Below are positions 10,048 through 18,070 of a DNA stretch of 64,000 nucleotides, piece after piece. The position numbers were made by a program, and so were the translations under genes. Location: contig CAVPFA010000003.1 in assembly GCA_963703655.1 (NCBI GenBank), positions 2,046,001 through 2,110,000 of the forward strand, read 5' to 3'. Below the pieces are notes generated by a model. That model was not told where the DNA came from. It ran no database searches and worked only from the letters and a program-made list of their open reading frames with translations. How positions within the stretch are numbered: the first letter of the stretch is position 1; every line of letters begins with the position of its first letter. This DNA is from CAVPFA01 sp963703655. Lineage in GTDB: Bacteria; Actinomycetota; Acidimicrobiia; Acidimicrobiales; Bog-793.

Positions 10048-11256
10048 TCAGACCCGCTCGACGATCATGGCCATCCCTTGGCCGCCGCCGACGCACATGG
10101 TCTCGAGCCCGACGGTCTTGTCCTCGGCCTCGAGCCCGTTCAAAAGGGTCGCCATGATGCGGGCGCCAGTCATCCCGAACGGGTGGCCTAGAGCGATCGC
10201 GCCGCCGTGGACGTTGAGTTTGTCCATCCCGACTCCCAGTGCTCGGGCCGACGGCAGCACCTGCGCGGCGAAGGCCTCGTTGATCTCCACCAGGTCGACA
10301 TCACTCATGGACATGCCGGCGCGCCGCAGAGCCTGACGGCTGGCCTCGATCGGGCCGAGGCCCATGATCTCGGGGTCGAGCGCGCTGACGCCGCTCGACA
10401 CGATGCGCGCCATCGGGCGTAAGCCGAGCTCCGAGGCCCTCTGCTCACTCATCACGAGCACGGCGGCGGCCCCGTCGTTGAGCGGGCAGGAGTTGCCCGC
10501 GGTGACTCTCCCGTCAGGACGGAAGACCGGCTTCAGCTGCGCGAGCTTCTCGACGGTCGTGTCCGGCCGCGGGCCGTCGTCGGTCGAGATCACACTTCCG
10601 TCCGGCAGCGTCACGGGCGTGATCTCCCGCTCGAAGAACCCGGTCTCGACACAGGCGACTGCTCGGTTCTGCGACAGCGCACCGAACTCGTCCATCTCGA
10701 GGCGGCTGACGTTCTCCAGCTCCGCTACGTTCTCCGCGGTCTGTCCCATCGCTATGTAGATGTCTGGAAGACCGACAGGAGGCGTCCAGGGCTCATCACC
10801 TCCCTCGGCCCGCTCGGCTGACCGCGCCTCGGCATCGGCGAACAGGACGTTGTGCGTTCGAGGAACGCCGTCGGAGGTCCCGTTTGCGAAACGGCTCACC
10901 GTTTCCACGCCGGCCGCCACGAACACGTCGCCCTCGCCGGCCCGGATCGCATGCGCAGCCATCCGGATCGTCTGCAGCGACGACGAGCAATAGCGGTTCA
11001 CCGTCACGCCCGGGACCCGGTCGAGCCCCGACAGGACCGCGACGACCCGAGCGAGGTTGAAGCCCGCCTCCCCGGCCGGCTGCCCGTTGCCGAGCATCAG
11101 GTCTTCGACGTCCGAGGGGTCGAGCTCGGGCACCTTGGCGAGAAGGGACTTGACGATCTGGACGGTGAGGTCGTCGGGCCGCATCTCGACGAGCGAGCCC
11201 TTGAATGCCCGACCGATGGGGCTGCGCGACGTCGCGACGATGACGGCCTCCGGCAT
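10048..11256 (-). CDS. Acetyl-CoA C-acyltransferase (thiolase)
   Basis: A 402-aa thiolase that would cleave 3-ketoacyl-CoA, or condense two acyl-CoA units, in fatty-acid or polyester metabolism. The nucleophilic cysteine sits in NRYCSSSLQTI (C90), the histidine in GHPFGMTGARI near 354, and the second cysteine in CVGGGQGMA near 384, so the active site is complete. The open frame extends 54 codons further upstream, but that part is a low-complexity Arg/Ala tandem repeat. I therefore chose the ATG at 11254-11256, immediately before the conserved AVIVATSRSPIG. An ATG at 11266-11268 is an alternative. It is transcribed alone. A hydroxyacyl-CoA dehydrogenase lies 10 kb away. Confidence 0.9.
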   Translation of the reverse strand: MPEAVIVATSRSPIGRAFKGSLVEMRPDDLTVQIVKSLLAKVPELDPSDVEDLMLGNGQPAGEAGFNLARVVAVLSGLDRVPGVTVNRYCSSSLQTIRMAAHAIRAGEGDVFVAAGVETVSRFANGTSDGVPRTHNVLFADAEARSAERAEGGDEPWTPPVGLPDIYIAMGQTAENVAELENVSRLEMDEFGALSQNRAVACVETGFFEREITPVTLPDGSVISTDDGPRPDTTVEKLAQLKPVFRPDGRVTAGNSCPLNDGAAAVLVMSEQRASELGLRPMARIVSSGVSALDPEIMGLGPIEASRQALRRAGMSMSDVDLVEINEAFAAQVLPSARALGVGMDKLNVHGGAIALGHPFGMTGARIMATLLNGLEAEDKTVGLETMCVGGGQGMAMIVERV

Positions 11257-11282
11257 GACGGCGAGCATAGACAAGCTTCGGC

Positions 11283-11400
11283 CGGCGAGCGCCGAGCCCA
11301 GCGCACACGACGGCCGACGGCGTGCACGGCGGCTCCGGACGGCGAGCGCCGATCCGAGCGCAAACGACGAGCGCGGCGGGCACGGCGGCGGCTCGTCAGA
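11283..11400. repeat. Imperfect 57-bp tandem duplication upstream of the thiolase gene
   Basis: Two consecutive copies (11283-11339 and 11340-11400) both begin cggcgagcgccga and end in a gc-rich cggcgg stretch. The second copy has small insertions. It lies between the thiolase start and the GGDEF gene and generates the spurious N-terminal extension of the thiolase frame. Confidence 0.7.
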
Positions 11401-11509
11401 GACCCCGGAGCACCACACTTCGGCTCAGGTTCGGGGTCCCGTCTGCCGATAACAGTGCCCGAGGAAACGGAAATACCGATACCGCGAGCGAGAGCGAGGT
11501 TGCGAGCGG

Positions 11510-13768
11510 ATGGGGGAGCCGAGCACGCTGTCGGCGAGCCGCCGTCCGGCTGACGGCCACCCGGCCAGCCCCGGAGCGTTGTCGTGGATGTCGCGAACAG
11601 ACTCCATGGGCCGTTGGCTGGGCACCCTCTTCTGTGGAGGAGGCGCGCTCACCCTGATCTCGCTCGTCCTTCCGCGGCAATTCATCGGGTCCACGACGCT
11701 CGTGGTCGTAGTTGCGCTCGCGGCCTTCGCGATCGGTGCGAAGCTGCTGACCGGAGCCCTCAACGGCGCTCGGCCGTCTGCCTTCTTCCTCGTGATCGCG
11801 GGAGCGAACGTCCTCGTGTCGTTCGGAGCCTACGTGTCGGGCAATCCCTTGAGCGGAGCGGAGCTGTTCTACCTCTGGGTGACGCCTTACGCGTACGCCC
11901 TGTTCTCACCCTTCCAAGCTGCCCTGCAGACCGGGATCGTCGCGGTCTGCTGGGGCCTCGTCCTGATCAGGCTCGACCAGCAGCATCCGAGCCTCGGCCC
12001 TCCGAGCCGGCTCGTCGCAAAATGGGTTCTGACCATCATCACCGTCATCGCTGTGGGGGTCCTTGTCCGGGCCCTCAGCCGCTCCCTCCGCGACGTCGAC
12101 CGCCGCTTTCACCGCTCCTTTGCCGACTCGGGAATCGGAGCCGCGTTCTTGTCCACGGACCTCACGTGGCTCGAGGTCAACGACGCCCTCTGCCGGACCC
12201 TGGGTTACTCGAGAGAGGACCTCGTGGGCCGGCCGAGCGCGGAGATAGCCGACTTCGACGTCCTCTCAGCGAGTCACGCGACGATCCCAACGGTCGACAA
12301 CCAGGTCGTCGAGGAAGAGCAGAGGTATCTCCGCGACGATGGCTCGACGGTCTGGGTGGCCGTGACAGCCTCGCTCGTGCTTCCCGAGGTGGGCGAGCCT
12401 TACGTCTTTGCCCAGTATCGGGACATCTCGGACAACAAGCACGCCCGGGACGAGCTCAGCTACCAGGCGGCGCACGATCCTCTCACCGGGCTGGCCAATC
12501 GAGGCATGCTTATGGAGCGGCTCGACGCCGCCCTCGAGCTGCGGGCCAGCAAGGGCACCGGCGTCGGAGTGATCCTGCTCGATCTCGACCAATTCAAGAT
12601 CGTGAACGATTCCTTGGGTCACCACATCGGTGACCAGGTGCTCACCGCGATCTCGCCCGTCCTCGAGGCTGCCTGCGTGCCGGGCGACACGCTCGCGCGT
12701 CTCGGAGGAGACGAGTTCGTCGTGCTCTGTGAAGGGCTGTCGGGCGCACACGAGGCCCTTGACCGCGCGAACCGCATCTCAACGGCCGTGTCGCAGACCG
12801 TCGAGCTCGCGACCGGCCAGTACTCGGCGAGCGCCAGCATCGGAGTTGCGGTCGCGACCGAGCCCGGGGACGACGGGTACTCGCTGCTGCGGGAGGCAGA
12901 CGCTGCCATGTACCAGGCGAAAGCCGGCGGCCGAGGTCGGGTCGAGCTGTTCAACGTGGCAATGCGCGAGGACGCAGACCGTCGTATCCGGCTCGCCCGC
13001 GAGCTCCGGGGGGCGATCGGCAAGGGACAACTGCTGCTCGAGTACCAGCCCACCGTCGAGTTGGCGACCGGGCGCCCGGTCGCGATGGAGGCGCTCGTCC
13101 GCTGGGACCACCCGGAACGGGGGAGGTTGTCCCCGGACCAGTTCGTGCCGATGGCCGAGGATGCGGGCCTGTTCGCGGAGCTCGGGGAATGGGTGCTCGA
13201 GACAGCCTGCGCGGAGTTCTCGCGGTGGCGCAGCGCCGACCCGACGACCTCGGTCCGAGTCTCGGTCAACGTGTCGCTCGCACAGCTTGCCATGCCGCGC
13301 TTTGCCCAGCGCGTGATCGATCTCCTGATCCGGCTCTCGATATCGCCGTCCAGCCTCTGCATCGAGATAGCGGAGTCGCCTCTTTTGGACAACTCATTCG
13401 CCCTCGTTTCCCTGGAGTCGCTGCGCTCTTGGGGGATCGAGATCGTGCTCGACGGGTTCGAGACGCGACGTTCGTCACTCGACCATCTAGAGCGCCTGCC
13501 CATCGGCATGGTGAAGACCGACCGATCGGTCGTTGCGCGCCTGACAGAGCGGCCGCGACAGGACGCGGTTATCGGGGCGATCCTGACAATGGCCGACGCG
13601 CTCGGAGTCGCGTTCGTGGCTGGGGCGGTGGAGACCGAGACACAGCTCGACCAGCTGCGAGCCATCGGTTGCCGCCTCGTCCAAGGCAACGCAGTTGCGG
13701 CCCCGATGCCGGCAGACGACGTGATGGACTACCTGCGCCGGCTCGCGGTAGCGGCCTCAGGGGAGTAG
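11510..13768 (+). CDS. Membrane-anchored PAS-GGDEF-EAL cyclic-di-GMP protein with a degenerate EAL domain
   Basis: About 752 aa. A hydrophobic region with several membrane helices occupies roughly residues 35-195. A PAS domain (SFADSGIGAAFLSTD...) covers about 200-310, GGDEF about 320-480 and EAL about 495-745. The cyclase signature is intact (RLGGDEF, G399-F403). The RxxD inhibitory site five residues upstream reads VPGD, so product inhibition is probably lost. In the EAL domain EALVRW and KTD are present, but DDFG has become DGFE and EGVET has become GAVET. Phosphodiesterase activity is therefore doubtful and the domain may only bind c-di-GMP. The start could be 11510 or the ATG at 11588. 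Its stop codon lies inside a 45-bp tandem repeat. Confidence 0.88.
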   Translation: MGEPSTLSASRRPADGHPASPGALSWMSRTDSMGRWLGTLFCGGGALTLISLVLPRQFIGSTTLVVVVALAAFAIGAKLLTGALNGARPSAFFLVIAGANVLVSFGAYVSGNPLSGAELFYLWVTPYAYALFSPFQAALQTGIVAVCWGLVLIRLDQQHPSLGPPSRLVAKWVLTIITVIAVGVLVRALSRSLRDVDRRFHRSFADSGIGAAFLSTDLTWLEVNDALCRTLGYSREDLVGRPSAEIADFDVLSASHATIPTVDNQVVEEEQRYLRDDGSTVWVAVTASLVLPEVGEPYVFAQYRDISDNKHARDELSYQAAHDPLTGLANRGMLMERLDAALELRASKGTGVGVILLDLDQFKIVNDSLGHHIGDQVLTAISPVLEAACVPGDTLARLGGDEFVVLCEGLSGAHEALDRANRISTAVSQTVELATGQYSASASIGVAVATEPGDDGYSLLREADAAMYQAKAGGRGRVELFNVAMREDADRRIRLARELRGAIGKGQLLLEYQPTVELATGRPVAMEALVRWDHPERGRLSPDQFVPMAEDAGLFAELGEWVLETACAEFSRWRSADPTTSVRVSVNVSLAQLAMPRFAQRVIDLLIRLSISPSSLCIEIAESPLLDNSFALVSLESLRSWGIEIVLDGFETRRSSLDHLERLPIGMVKTDRSVVARLTERPRQDAVIGAILTMADALGVAFVAGAVETETQLDQLRAIGCRLVQGNAVAAPMPADDVMDYLRRLAVAASGE

Positions 13769-13862
13769 CGCCCGGCCACCCCGGCGGTAGCGGTGGCCCT
13801 CTCAGGGGAGTGGCGCCCGGCCATCCCGGTGGTAGCGGTGGCCCCCCCCAGGGGAGTGGCGG
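13756..13862. repeat. 45-bp tandem repeat spanning the stop codon of the GGDEF-EAL gene
   Basis: Copy 1 is 13756-13800, copy 2 is 13801-13845 and a partial third copy begins at 13846. Each begins with ctcaggggagt and continues with cgcccggcca. Copy 1 contains the last codons and TAG stop of the GGDEF-EAL gene. In copy 2 the TAG has become TGG. The remainder up to 13939 shows no further gene. Confidence 0.8.
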
Positions 13863-13939
13863 TCGTTTGCGCGTGGTCTGCGAGACGGGTCCTACCGCCG
13901 CCGAAGAATTGACCGTCGCCCGTCGTATCATCCGATTGC

Positions 13940-15640
13940 ATGGGTGGTCACCGGCGCGGGGATGGGCGCGGCTTCGCGGAGCACGTCGGCCGGCGGACTT
14001 TCCTGAAGTGCCTGGGTGCCGCCGGCGGTGCCGCGATGCTGGGTGGGGTGGCTTCGGCCTGCTCTTCGGGCGAGAACGCGTCGGACGCCAAGCAAAAACA
14101 GGGTCGCCCGAAGCACCGCGGGACGACTACGACGACGAGCGCACCGGCGGCGGTGTACGACTCGCTCGGCCTGCCCGTGGCGAGCTGGGTCGTCGAGGAG
14201 AATGCCCGGCCCGGGACGAAGGCCTGGCTCGTGTCGGGGTCGCCACCGCACGGCGTCGAGGGGTACGCGGACCGGGTCAGCGCGCAACCCGGTGAAGAGG
14301 TGACGCTCTTCGTGAATACCGCGGCGGGGTCCGTCGAGGTCGAGGCTTACAGGATCGGCTGGTACCAGGGCTATGGCGCTCGTCTCGTGGCCAGCCTGGG
14401 GAGAGCACGAGGCATGGTCCAATCACAACCGGTGTTCACGCCGACCGTGAACATGATCGAGTGCCATTGGCGCGAGACGCTGCGCTTTGCCGTCGGAGAC
14501 GATTGGCCGTCGGGTTACTACCTGCTCAAGCTGACCGCCAGCAACGGCTATAGCCAATGGGTGCCTCTCGTGGTGCGCGACGACTCGAGCCGGGCGGCGG
14601 TCCTCGTCCAGAGCTCGGTCACGACCTGGCAGGCCTACAGCCTGTGGGGGGGTTACAGCCTGTACGGCACCGGCCCTGGCGGCTTCGGCTATGCCGACCG
14701 CTCGCGGATCGTCTCGTTCGACCGGCCGTACCTCTCGAACTGGGAGAACGGCTCAGCCGACTTTTTCGGCAACGAGTACCCCCTCGTTGCCCTGCTGGAG
14801 CGCCACGGCGTCGACCTGACCTACTGGACCGACATCGACCTCCACGAGCGATCGAACCTGCTGGCGAATCACCGCTGTCTTGTCAGCCTCGGTCACGACG
14901 AGTACTGGTCGTCGGCCATGAGGTTCGGGGTGCAGGACGCCGTGACTGCTGGGCTCAACTTCGCCGTGCTCGGCGCCAACTGCTGTTATCGCCACATCCG
15001 CCTGCAGGACTCGCCGCTCGGCACGTCCCGGCGACAGGTCTGCTACAAGGACGGCGCGGAGGACCCGCTCAACGGCGTGGACGACGCCGAAGTCACCTCG
15101 AATTGGGCAGACGGGCCCGACGCCCGCCCGGAGTCTCAGCTGATCGGGGTGGAGTACCAGGCTTTCGGGGGCAGCGGCGATCTCGTAGTGACCGACGCCT
15201 CGTCGTTCGCCTTCACCGGGACCGGGCTGACCAACGGCAGCCGCATTCCAGACGTCGTCGGCTCGGAGTTCGACGCCTACGTCCCGCAGAGCCCTTCGCC
15301 GGCCAACCTCGAGGTCTTGTGCCACGCGACGACTGGCAGCGTCGACGGTCCGGCGACGGCGGACACCGGCTACTACACGACGGCCGACGGAGGCGGCGTC
15401 TTCGCGAGCGGGACTGCCTCGTGGGTCAACCGGATGTGGGCGAACCCGGGAAGGCTTCCGACTCCGTTTGCTCCCCTGGCCGTTCCGGCGACCGAACCGG
15501 TCTCGAGGATCACCTTGAACGTGCTGGCCGGTTTCTCGAAAGGCCCGGCCTCTCGGACGCACCCCTCGAGCGCGAACTGGCAGCACTTCTACACCCCAGG
15601 GGCCGGGACCCTCGTGCCGGTGCAGTCGACCAGCCATTAG
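13940..15640 (+). CDS. Tat-exported lipoprotein with an N,N-dimethylformamidase large-subunit-like domain
   Basis: 566 aa. The N-terminus has a twin-arginine motif (R18-R19-TFLK), a hydrophobic stretch and a lipobox VASAC with C41, so the mature protein should be folded, exported and lipid-anchored. A Thr/Ser/Ala-rich linker follows. Residues of about 90-540 resemble the C-terminal part of the DmfA2 family. TTWQAY (228-233) and GHDEYW (319-323) align with the TWxAYxN and HPEYW segments of the two other family members in this window. In characterised dimethylformamidase the glutamate of HPE and two tyrosines bind a mononuclear iron. Here H, E and nearby tyrosines are kept, so a metal site is plausible. 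Substrate unknown. It is monocistronic, with an LLM oxidoreductase convergent downstream. Confidence 0.8.
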   Translation: MGGHRRGDGRGFAEHVGRRTFLKCLGAAGGAAMLGGVASACSSGENASDAKQKQGRPKHRGTTTTTSAPAAVYDSLGLPVASWVVEENARPGTKAWLVSGSPPHGVEGYADRVSAQPGEEVTLFVNTAAGSVEVEAYRIGWYQGYGARLVASLGRARGMVQSQPVFTPTVNMIECHWRETLRFAVGDDWPSGYYLLKLTASNGYSQWVPLVVRDDSSRAAVLVQSSVTTWQAYSLWGGYSLYGTGPGGFGYADRSRIVSFDRPYLSNWENGSADFFGNEYPLVALLERHGVDLTYWTDIDLHERSNLLANHRCLVSLGHDEYWSSAMRFGVQDAVTAGLNFAVLGANCCYRHIRLQDSPLGTSRRQVCYKDGAEDPLNGVDDAEVTSNWADGPDARPESQLIGVEYQAFGGSGDLVVTDASSFAFTGTGLTNGSRIPDVVGSEFDAYVPQSPSPANLEVLCHATTGSVDGPATADTGYYTTADGGGVFASGTASWVNRMWANPGRLPTPFAPLAVPATEPVSRITLNVLAGFSKGPASRTHPSSANWQHFYTPGAGTLVPVQSTSH

Positions 15641-15642
15641 AG

Positions 15643-15655
15643 CGCGGGCGCCGCG
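15643..15655. terminator. Short hairpin between convergent genes
   Basis: CGCGG-GCG-CCGCG begins three bases after the stop of the Tat lipoprotein gene and lies in the 37-base gap before the stop of the convergent LLM gene. Only two T residues follow, so terminator function is tentative. Confidence 0.3.
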
Positions 15656-15677
15656 TTGGCCCGTCCCGATGAAGGAA

Positions 15678-16700
15678 TCACCCGACCAGCTCGGCCATCA
15701 GCCGCATAGTCGTAACGTCACCACCGACGAGCAGGGTGGTCACAAGCGACTCGCGCCAGGCGTCGAGGTCGTCGCGGACCTTCTCCTTCGGCCCGACCAA
15801 ACAGATCGCCTCGACTAGCTCCGTGGGCACGAGGGCGGCGGCATCGTCCTTGCGGCCGTCGAGGTACGCGTCTTGGATCCTGTTCGCGGCTTGTTCGAAT
15901 CCCATCCGGGCGAACACGTCGAAGTGGAAGTTGGCGTCCCGCGCGCCCATGCCACCGATGTAGAGCGCCAGCCAGGGGCGGACCACATCGGCGGCGGCCT
16001 CAACGTCGTCGTCGATGACGACCGTTGCGGCGCAGATCACCTCGAAATCCTCTGGTCCGCGTCGCGCTCCAGGTCGGCCGAAGCCCTCGGCGAGCGCGGC
16101 GCGATACGCGGCGTCGTGCGACGGTGCGTAGAAGATGGGCAACCAGCCGTCTCCGATCTCCGCACAGAGGGCCACGTTCTTCGGGCCTTCGGCGCCGAGG
16201 ATGATCGGCAGGTCGGCTCGGAGGGGGTGGACGATCGATTTCAGGGGCTTGCCCAGCCCGGTGCCGTCCGGGTACGGCAGAGGGTAGTGAGGTCCTGGAC
16301 TCGTGACCGGGGCCTGGCGGCCAAGCACCTGCCGGACGATGTCGACGTACTCCCGCGTCCTAGCCAGGGGCTGATGGAACGGCTGACCGTACCAGCCCTC
16401 GACAACCTGTGGCCCCGACACGCCCAAGCCCAGCACGAAGCGCCCACCCGACAGGTGGTCGAGTGTTGTCGCCGCCATGGCCGTCGCGGTCGGCGTGCGC
16501 GCCGACAGTTGGACGAGTGCGGTCCCGAGCCGAACCGTCTCGGTGCGCGAGCCCAGCCATGCGAGCGGTGTCAACGCGTCAGAGCCGTAGGCCTCCGCGG
16601 TCCAGATCGAGTCGAAGCCGAGACGCTCAGCCTCGGCGACCTTGCTCGCGTCTGCCGGCGGTCCTGCGCCCCAGTATCCGAGTTGCAGCCCGAGCTTCAA
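15678..16700 (-). CDS. LLM-class (luciferase-like) probably F420-dependent oxidoreductase
   Basis: 340 aa spanning a bacterial luciferase-like TIM barrel. It starts MKLGLQLGYWG, has FDSIWTAEAYGSDALTPLAWL near residue 30 and GRFVLGLGVSGPQVVEGWYG near 90, a pattern shared with F420-dependent LLM enzymes of actinobacteria. Such enzymes transfer a hydride between reduced F420 and diverse organic substrates. Cofactor choice between FMN and F420 cannot be proven from sequence. F420 is inferred from family and probable lineage. It stands alone and converges on the dimethylformamidase-like Tat lipoprotein. The start ATG at 16698-16700 is supported by the conserved N-terminal beta strand. Confidence 0.85.
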   Translation of the reverse strand: MKLGLQLGYWGAGPPADASKVAEAERLGFDSIWTAEAYGSDALTPLAWLGSRTETVRLGTALVQLSARTPTATAMAATTLDHLSGGRFVLGLGVSGPQVVEGWYGQPFHQPLARTREYVDIVRQVLGRQAPVTSPGPHYPLPYPDGTGLGKPLKSIVHPLRADLPIILGAEGPKNVALCAEIGDGWLPIFYAPSHDAAYRAALAEGFGRPGARRGPEDFEVICAATVVIDDDVEAAADVVRPWLALYIGGMGARDANFHFDVFARMGFEQAANRIQDAYLDGRKDDAAALVPTELVEAICLVGPKEKVRDDLDAWRESLVTTLLVGGDVTTMRLMAELVG

Positions 16701-17187
16701 GATGCGCCTACCTCACCCCCGACGCGGAGGGGCCCCGGGTAGCCGGTCAGCTTGCGCCTCCGTACTTCCCGGGGCCATCCCCAGGGCGGCTCGCCCTCCT
16801 GTCGGGCACCGGGAACCTTGCGGCCCTGCCGGTACCTGAGCCTTCATGCTTGCCCCGAGAGGCTCGCTTTTGGGGCGGAGGTCCGTCCACCTCTCCTCTG
16901 TCGGTCGGTCTCGCACCTACTGCTCCGGACTCCCCTGCGGGCTTCCCTCGCCTTCGGCATTCATCCGTACCGCTTTCGGTTGACGGCAGCTTGCTCTCCG
17001 GGGCCGATGGCGTCAAGCGGTATTCGCGATATCCCCCGGAATTACACAGGACTTCCCTCATATCCACCTTCGATCCCCAGATCGGTCCCAGGTTCATCCA
17101 CAGATGCGGCTGCCGGGTCGTCAGCTGAGAGGGGTTGGGAACTGATCCTGACCGCAGAGGGCCGTACGCGACCGGCTCGACGGGGAT
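16701..17187 (-). ncRNA. Unassigned structured region, possible group II intron remnant
   Basis: This 487-base gap has no reading frame with convincing protein character, although several spurious ones cross it. Read on the minus strand it is purine-rich with many GGAAG, GAAAG and GAGGGAAGTCC segments and several local hairpins. Examples are GCCCC...GGGGC at 16852-16876 and GAGGT...ACCTC just after it. The look resembles domain I of a bacterial group II intron whose reverse transcriptase has been lost, but I cannot identify domain V, so this is only a suggestion. A different structured RNA, or a decayed element, is possible. Confidence 0.25.
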
Positions 17188-17889
17188 CTAGGTCCTCGGC
17201 GGATCACTCGTGGCCGGAAAGCCGATGCCATCGAAGCGATCGAGCCTCGCGATCTCGTGAACGGGGCGTCGCCGCAGGCGGGTGATCGACCGCTGAGGGT
17301 GGCCGAGAACGATCATGCCGGCCAGCGCGTAGTTCTCGGGGATCTCGAGCAGCGCCTTGAGCGGAGCTTCCTCTCGGCAAAGGATGGTCGTCAGGACGCC
17401 CCCCAGGCCTTCGTCGCGGGCCGCCAGCAACACGTTGTGCCCGAAGGGGTATATGGATCCGCCGCCGACGATGCTCTGACGCCCGAGGCCGTTGTCCATG
17501 ACCGCGAGGGCGGTGAGGTCGACGCAAAGGAGCATCATCACGGGAACGGTGGCGAGGTTGTCGGCGAACGGATCAGGCCGGACGATCTGGCGAGCGGCGG
17601 CGAGATCGACGGCAGGCCCCTCCCACTGGCCGCGGTCGTCGGGCGCAAAGGGCACGAGTCCCTCGGCAACATGAGCCGAGTACTCCCGCCACCCCAGCAC
17701 GTAGAGATCCTGTACGGCGCGGCGGATCTCCTCATCCTTCACCACGATCACGCGCCACGGCTGGCGGTTACCGCCGCTCGGGGCATAGCGGGCCGAATCC
17801 AGCACTCGTTCGATGACTGAATCCTCCACCGGCTGAGCCGTGAAGTGTCGCGTCGCCGGTGTCGTGCGCATCGCTTCGCTCAGCTCCAC
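17188..17889 (-). CDS. Nitroreductase-family FMN oxidoreductase
   Basis: About 233 aa. It has the family's opening (MRTTPATRHFTAQPV), the FMN-contacting APSGGNRQPWRVIVV near residue 40 and the C-terminal half NVLLAARDEGLGGVLTT with ENYALAGMIVLGHP. These enzymes use NAD(P)H and FMN to reduce nitro groups, quinones or other acceptors in the cytoplasm, usually as dimers. Of two possible GTG starts I chose 17887-17889, because AGGAGG lies five bases upstream of it. The GTG at 17895 lies inside that ribosome-binding site. Transcribed alone. Physiological substrate unknown. Confidence 0.85.
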   Translation of the reverse strand: MELSEAMRTTPATRHFTAQPVEDSVIERVLDSARYAPSGGNRQPWRVIVVKDEEIRRAVQDLYVLGWREYSAHVAEGLVPFAPDDRGQWEGPAVDLAAARQIVRPDPFADNLATVPVMMLLCVDLTALAVMDNGLGRQSIVGGGSIYPFGHNVLLAARDEGLGGVLTTILCREEAPLKALLEIPENYALAGMIVLGHPQRSITRLRRRPVHEIARLDRFDGIGFPATSDPPRT

Positions 17890-18070
17890 GTTCACCTCCT
17901 CGTTTCGAACGCTACGTGAGAAACCGGTCTGCAGGCTCCGGACGGGCCGCCGGCCGGGACCGCGCCTGGCGGGAGAAGAAAGTCGCCGGTAGGGTCACGC
18001 ACACTCGTCAGCAGCGTCACGCATACTCGCCGGTGGCGTCACGCTCAGCGGCCACGAGAGAGGATGCCGC

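Noticed and set aside
11257..11418. 54-residue N-terminal extension of the thiolase
   Set aside because: It is encoded by a tandem repeat, has no homologous character, and the conserved thiolase N-terminus begins at the ATG 11254-11256.
15892..15905. tRNA T-loop-like ttgttcgaatccca
   Set aside because: It lies inside the LLM oxidoreductase gene and no cloverleaf can be built around it.
16701..17187. RNase P RNA, tmRNA or SRP RNA
   Set aside because: The GAGGGAAGTCC segment resembles RNase P but the other conserved boxes are missing. No tRNA-like end or SRP tetraloop region was found.
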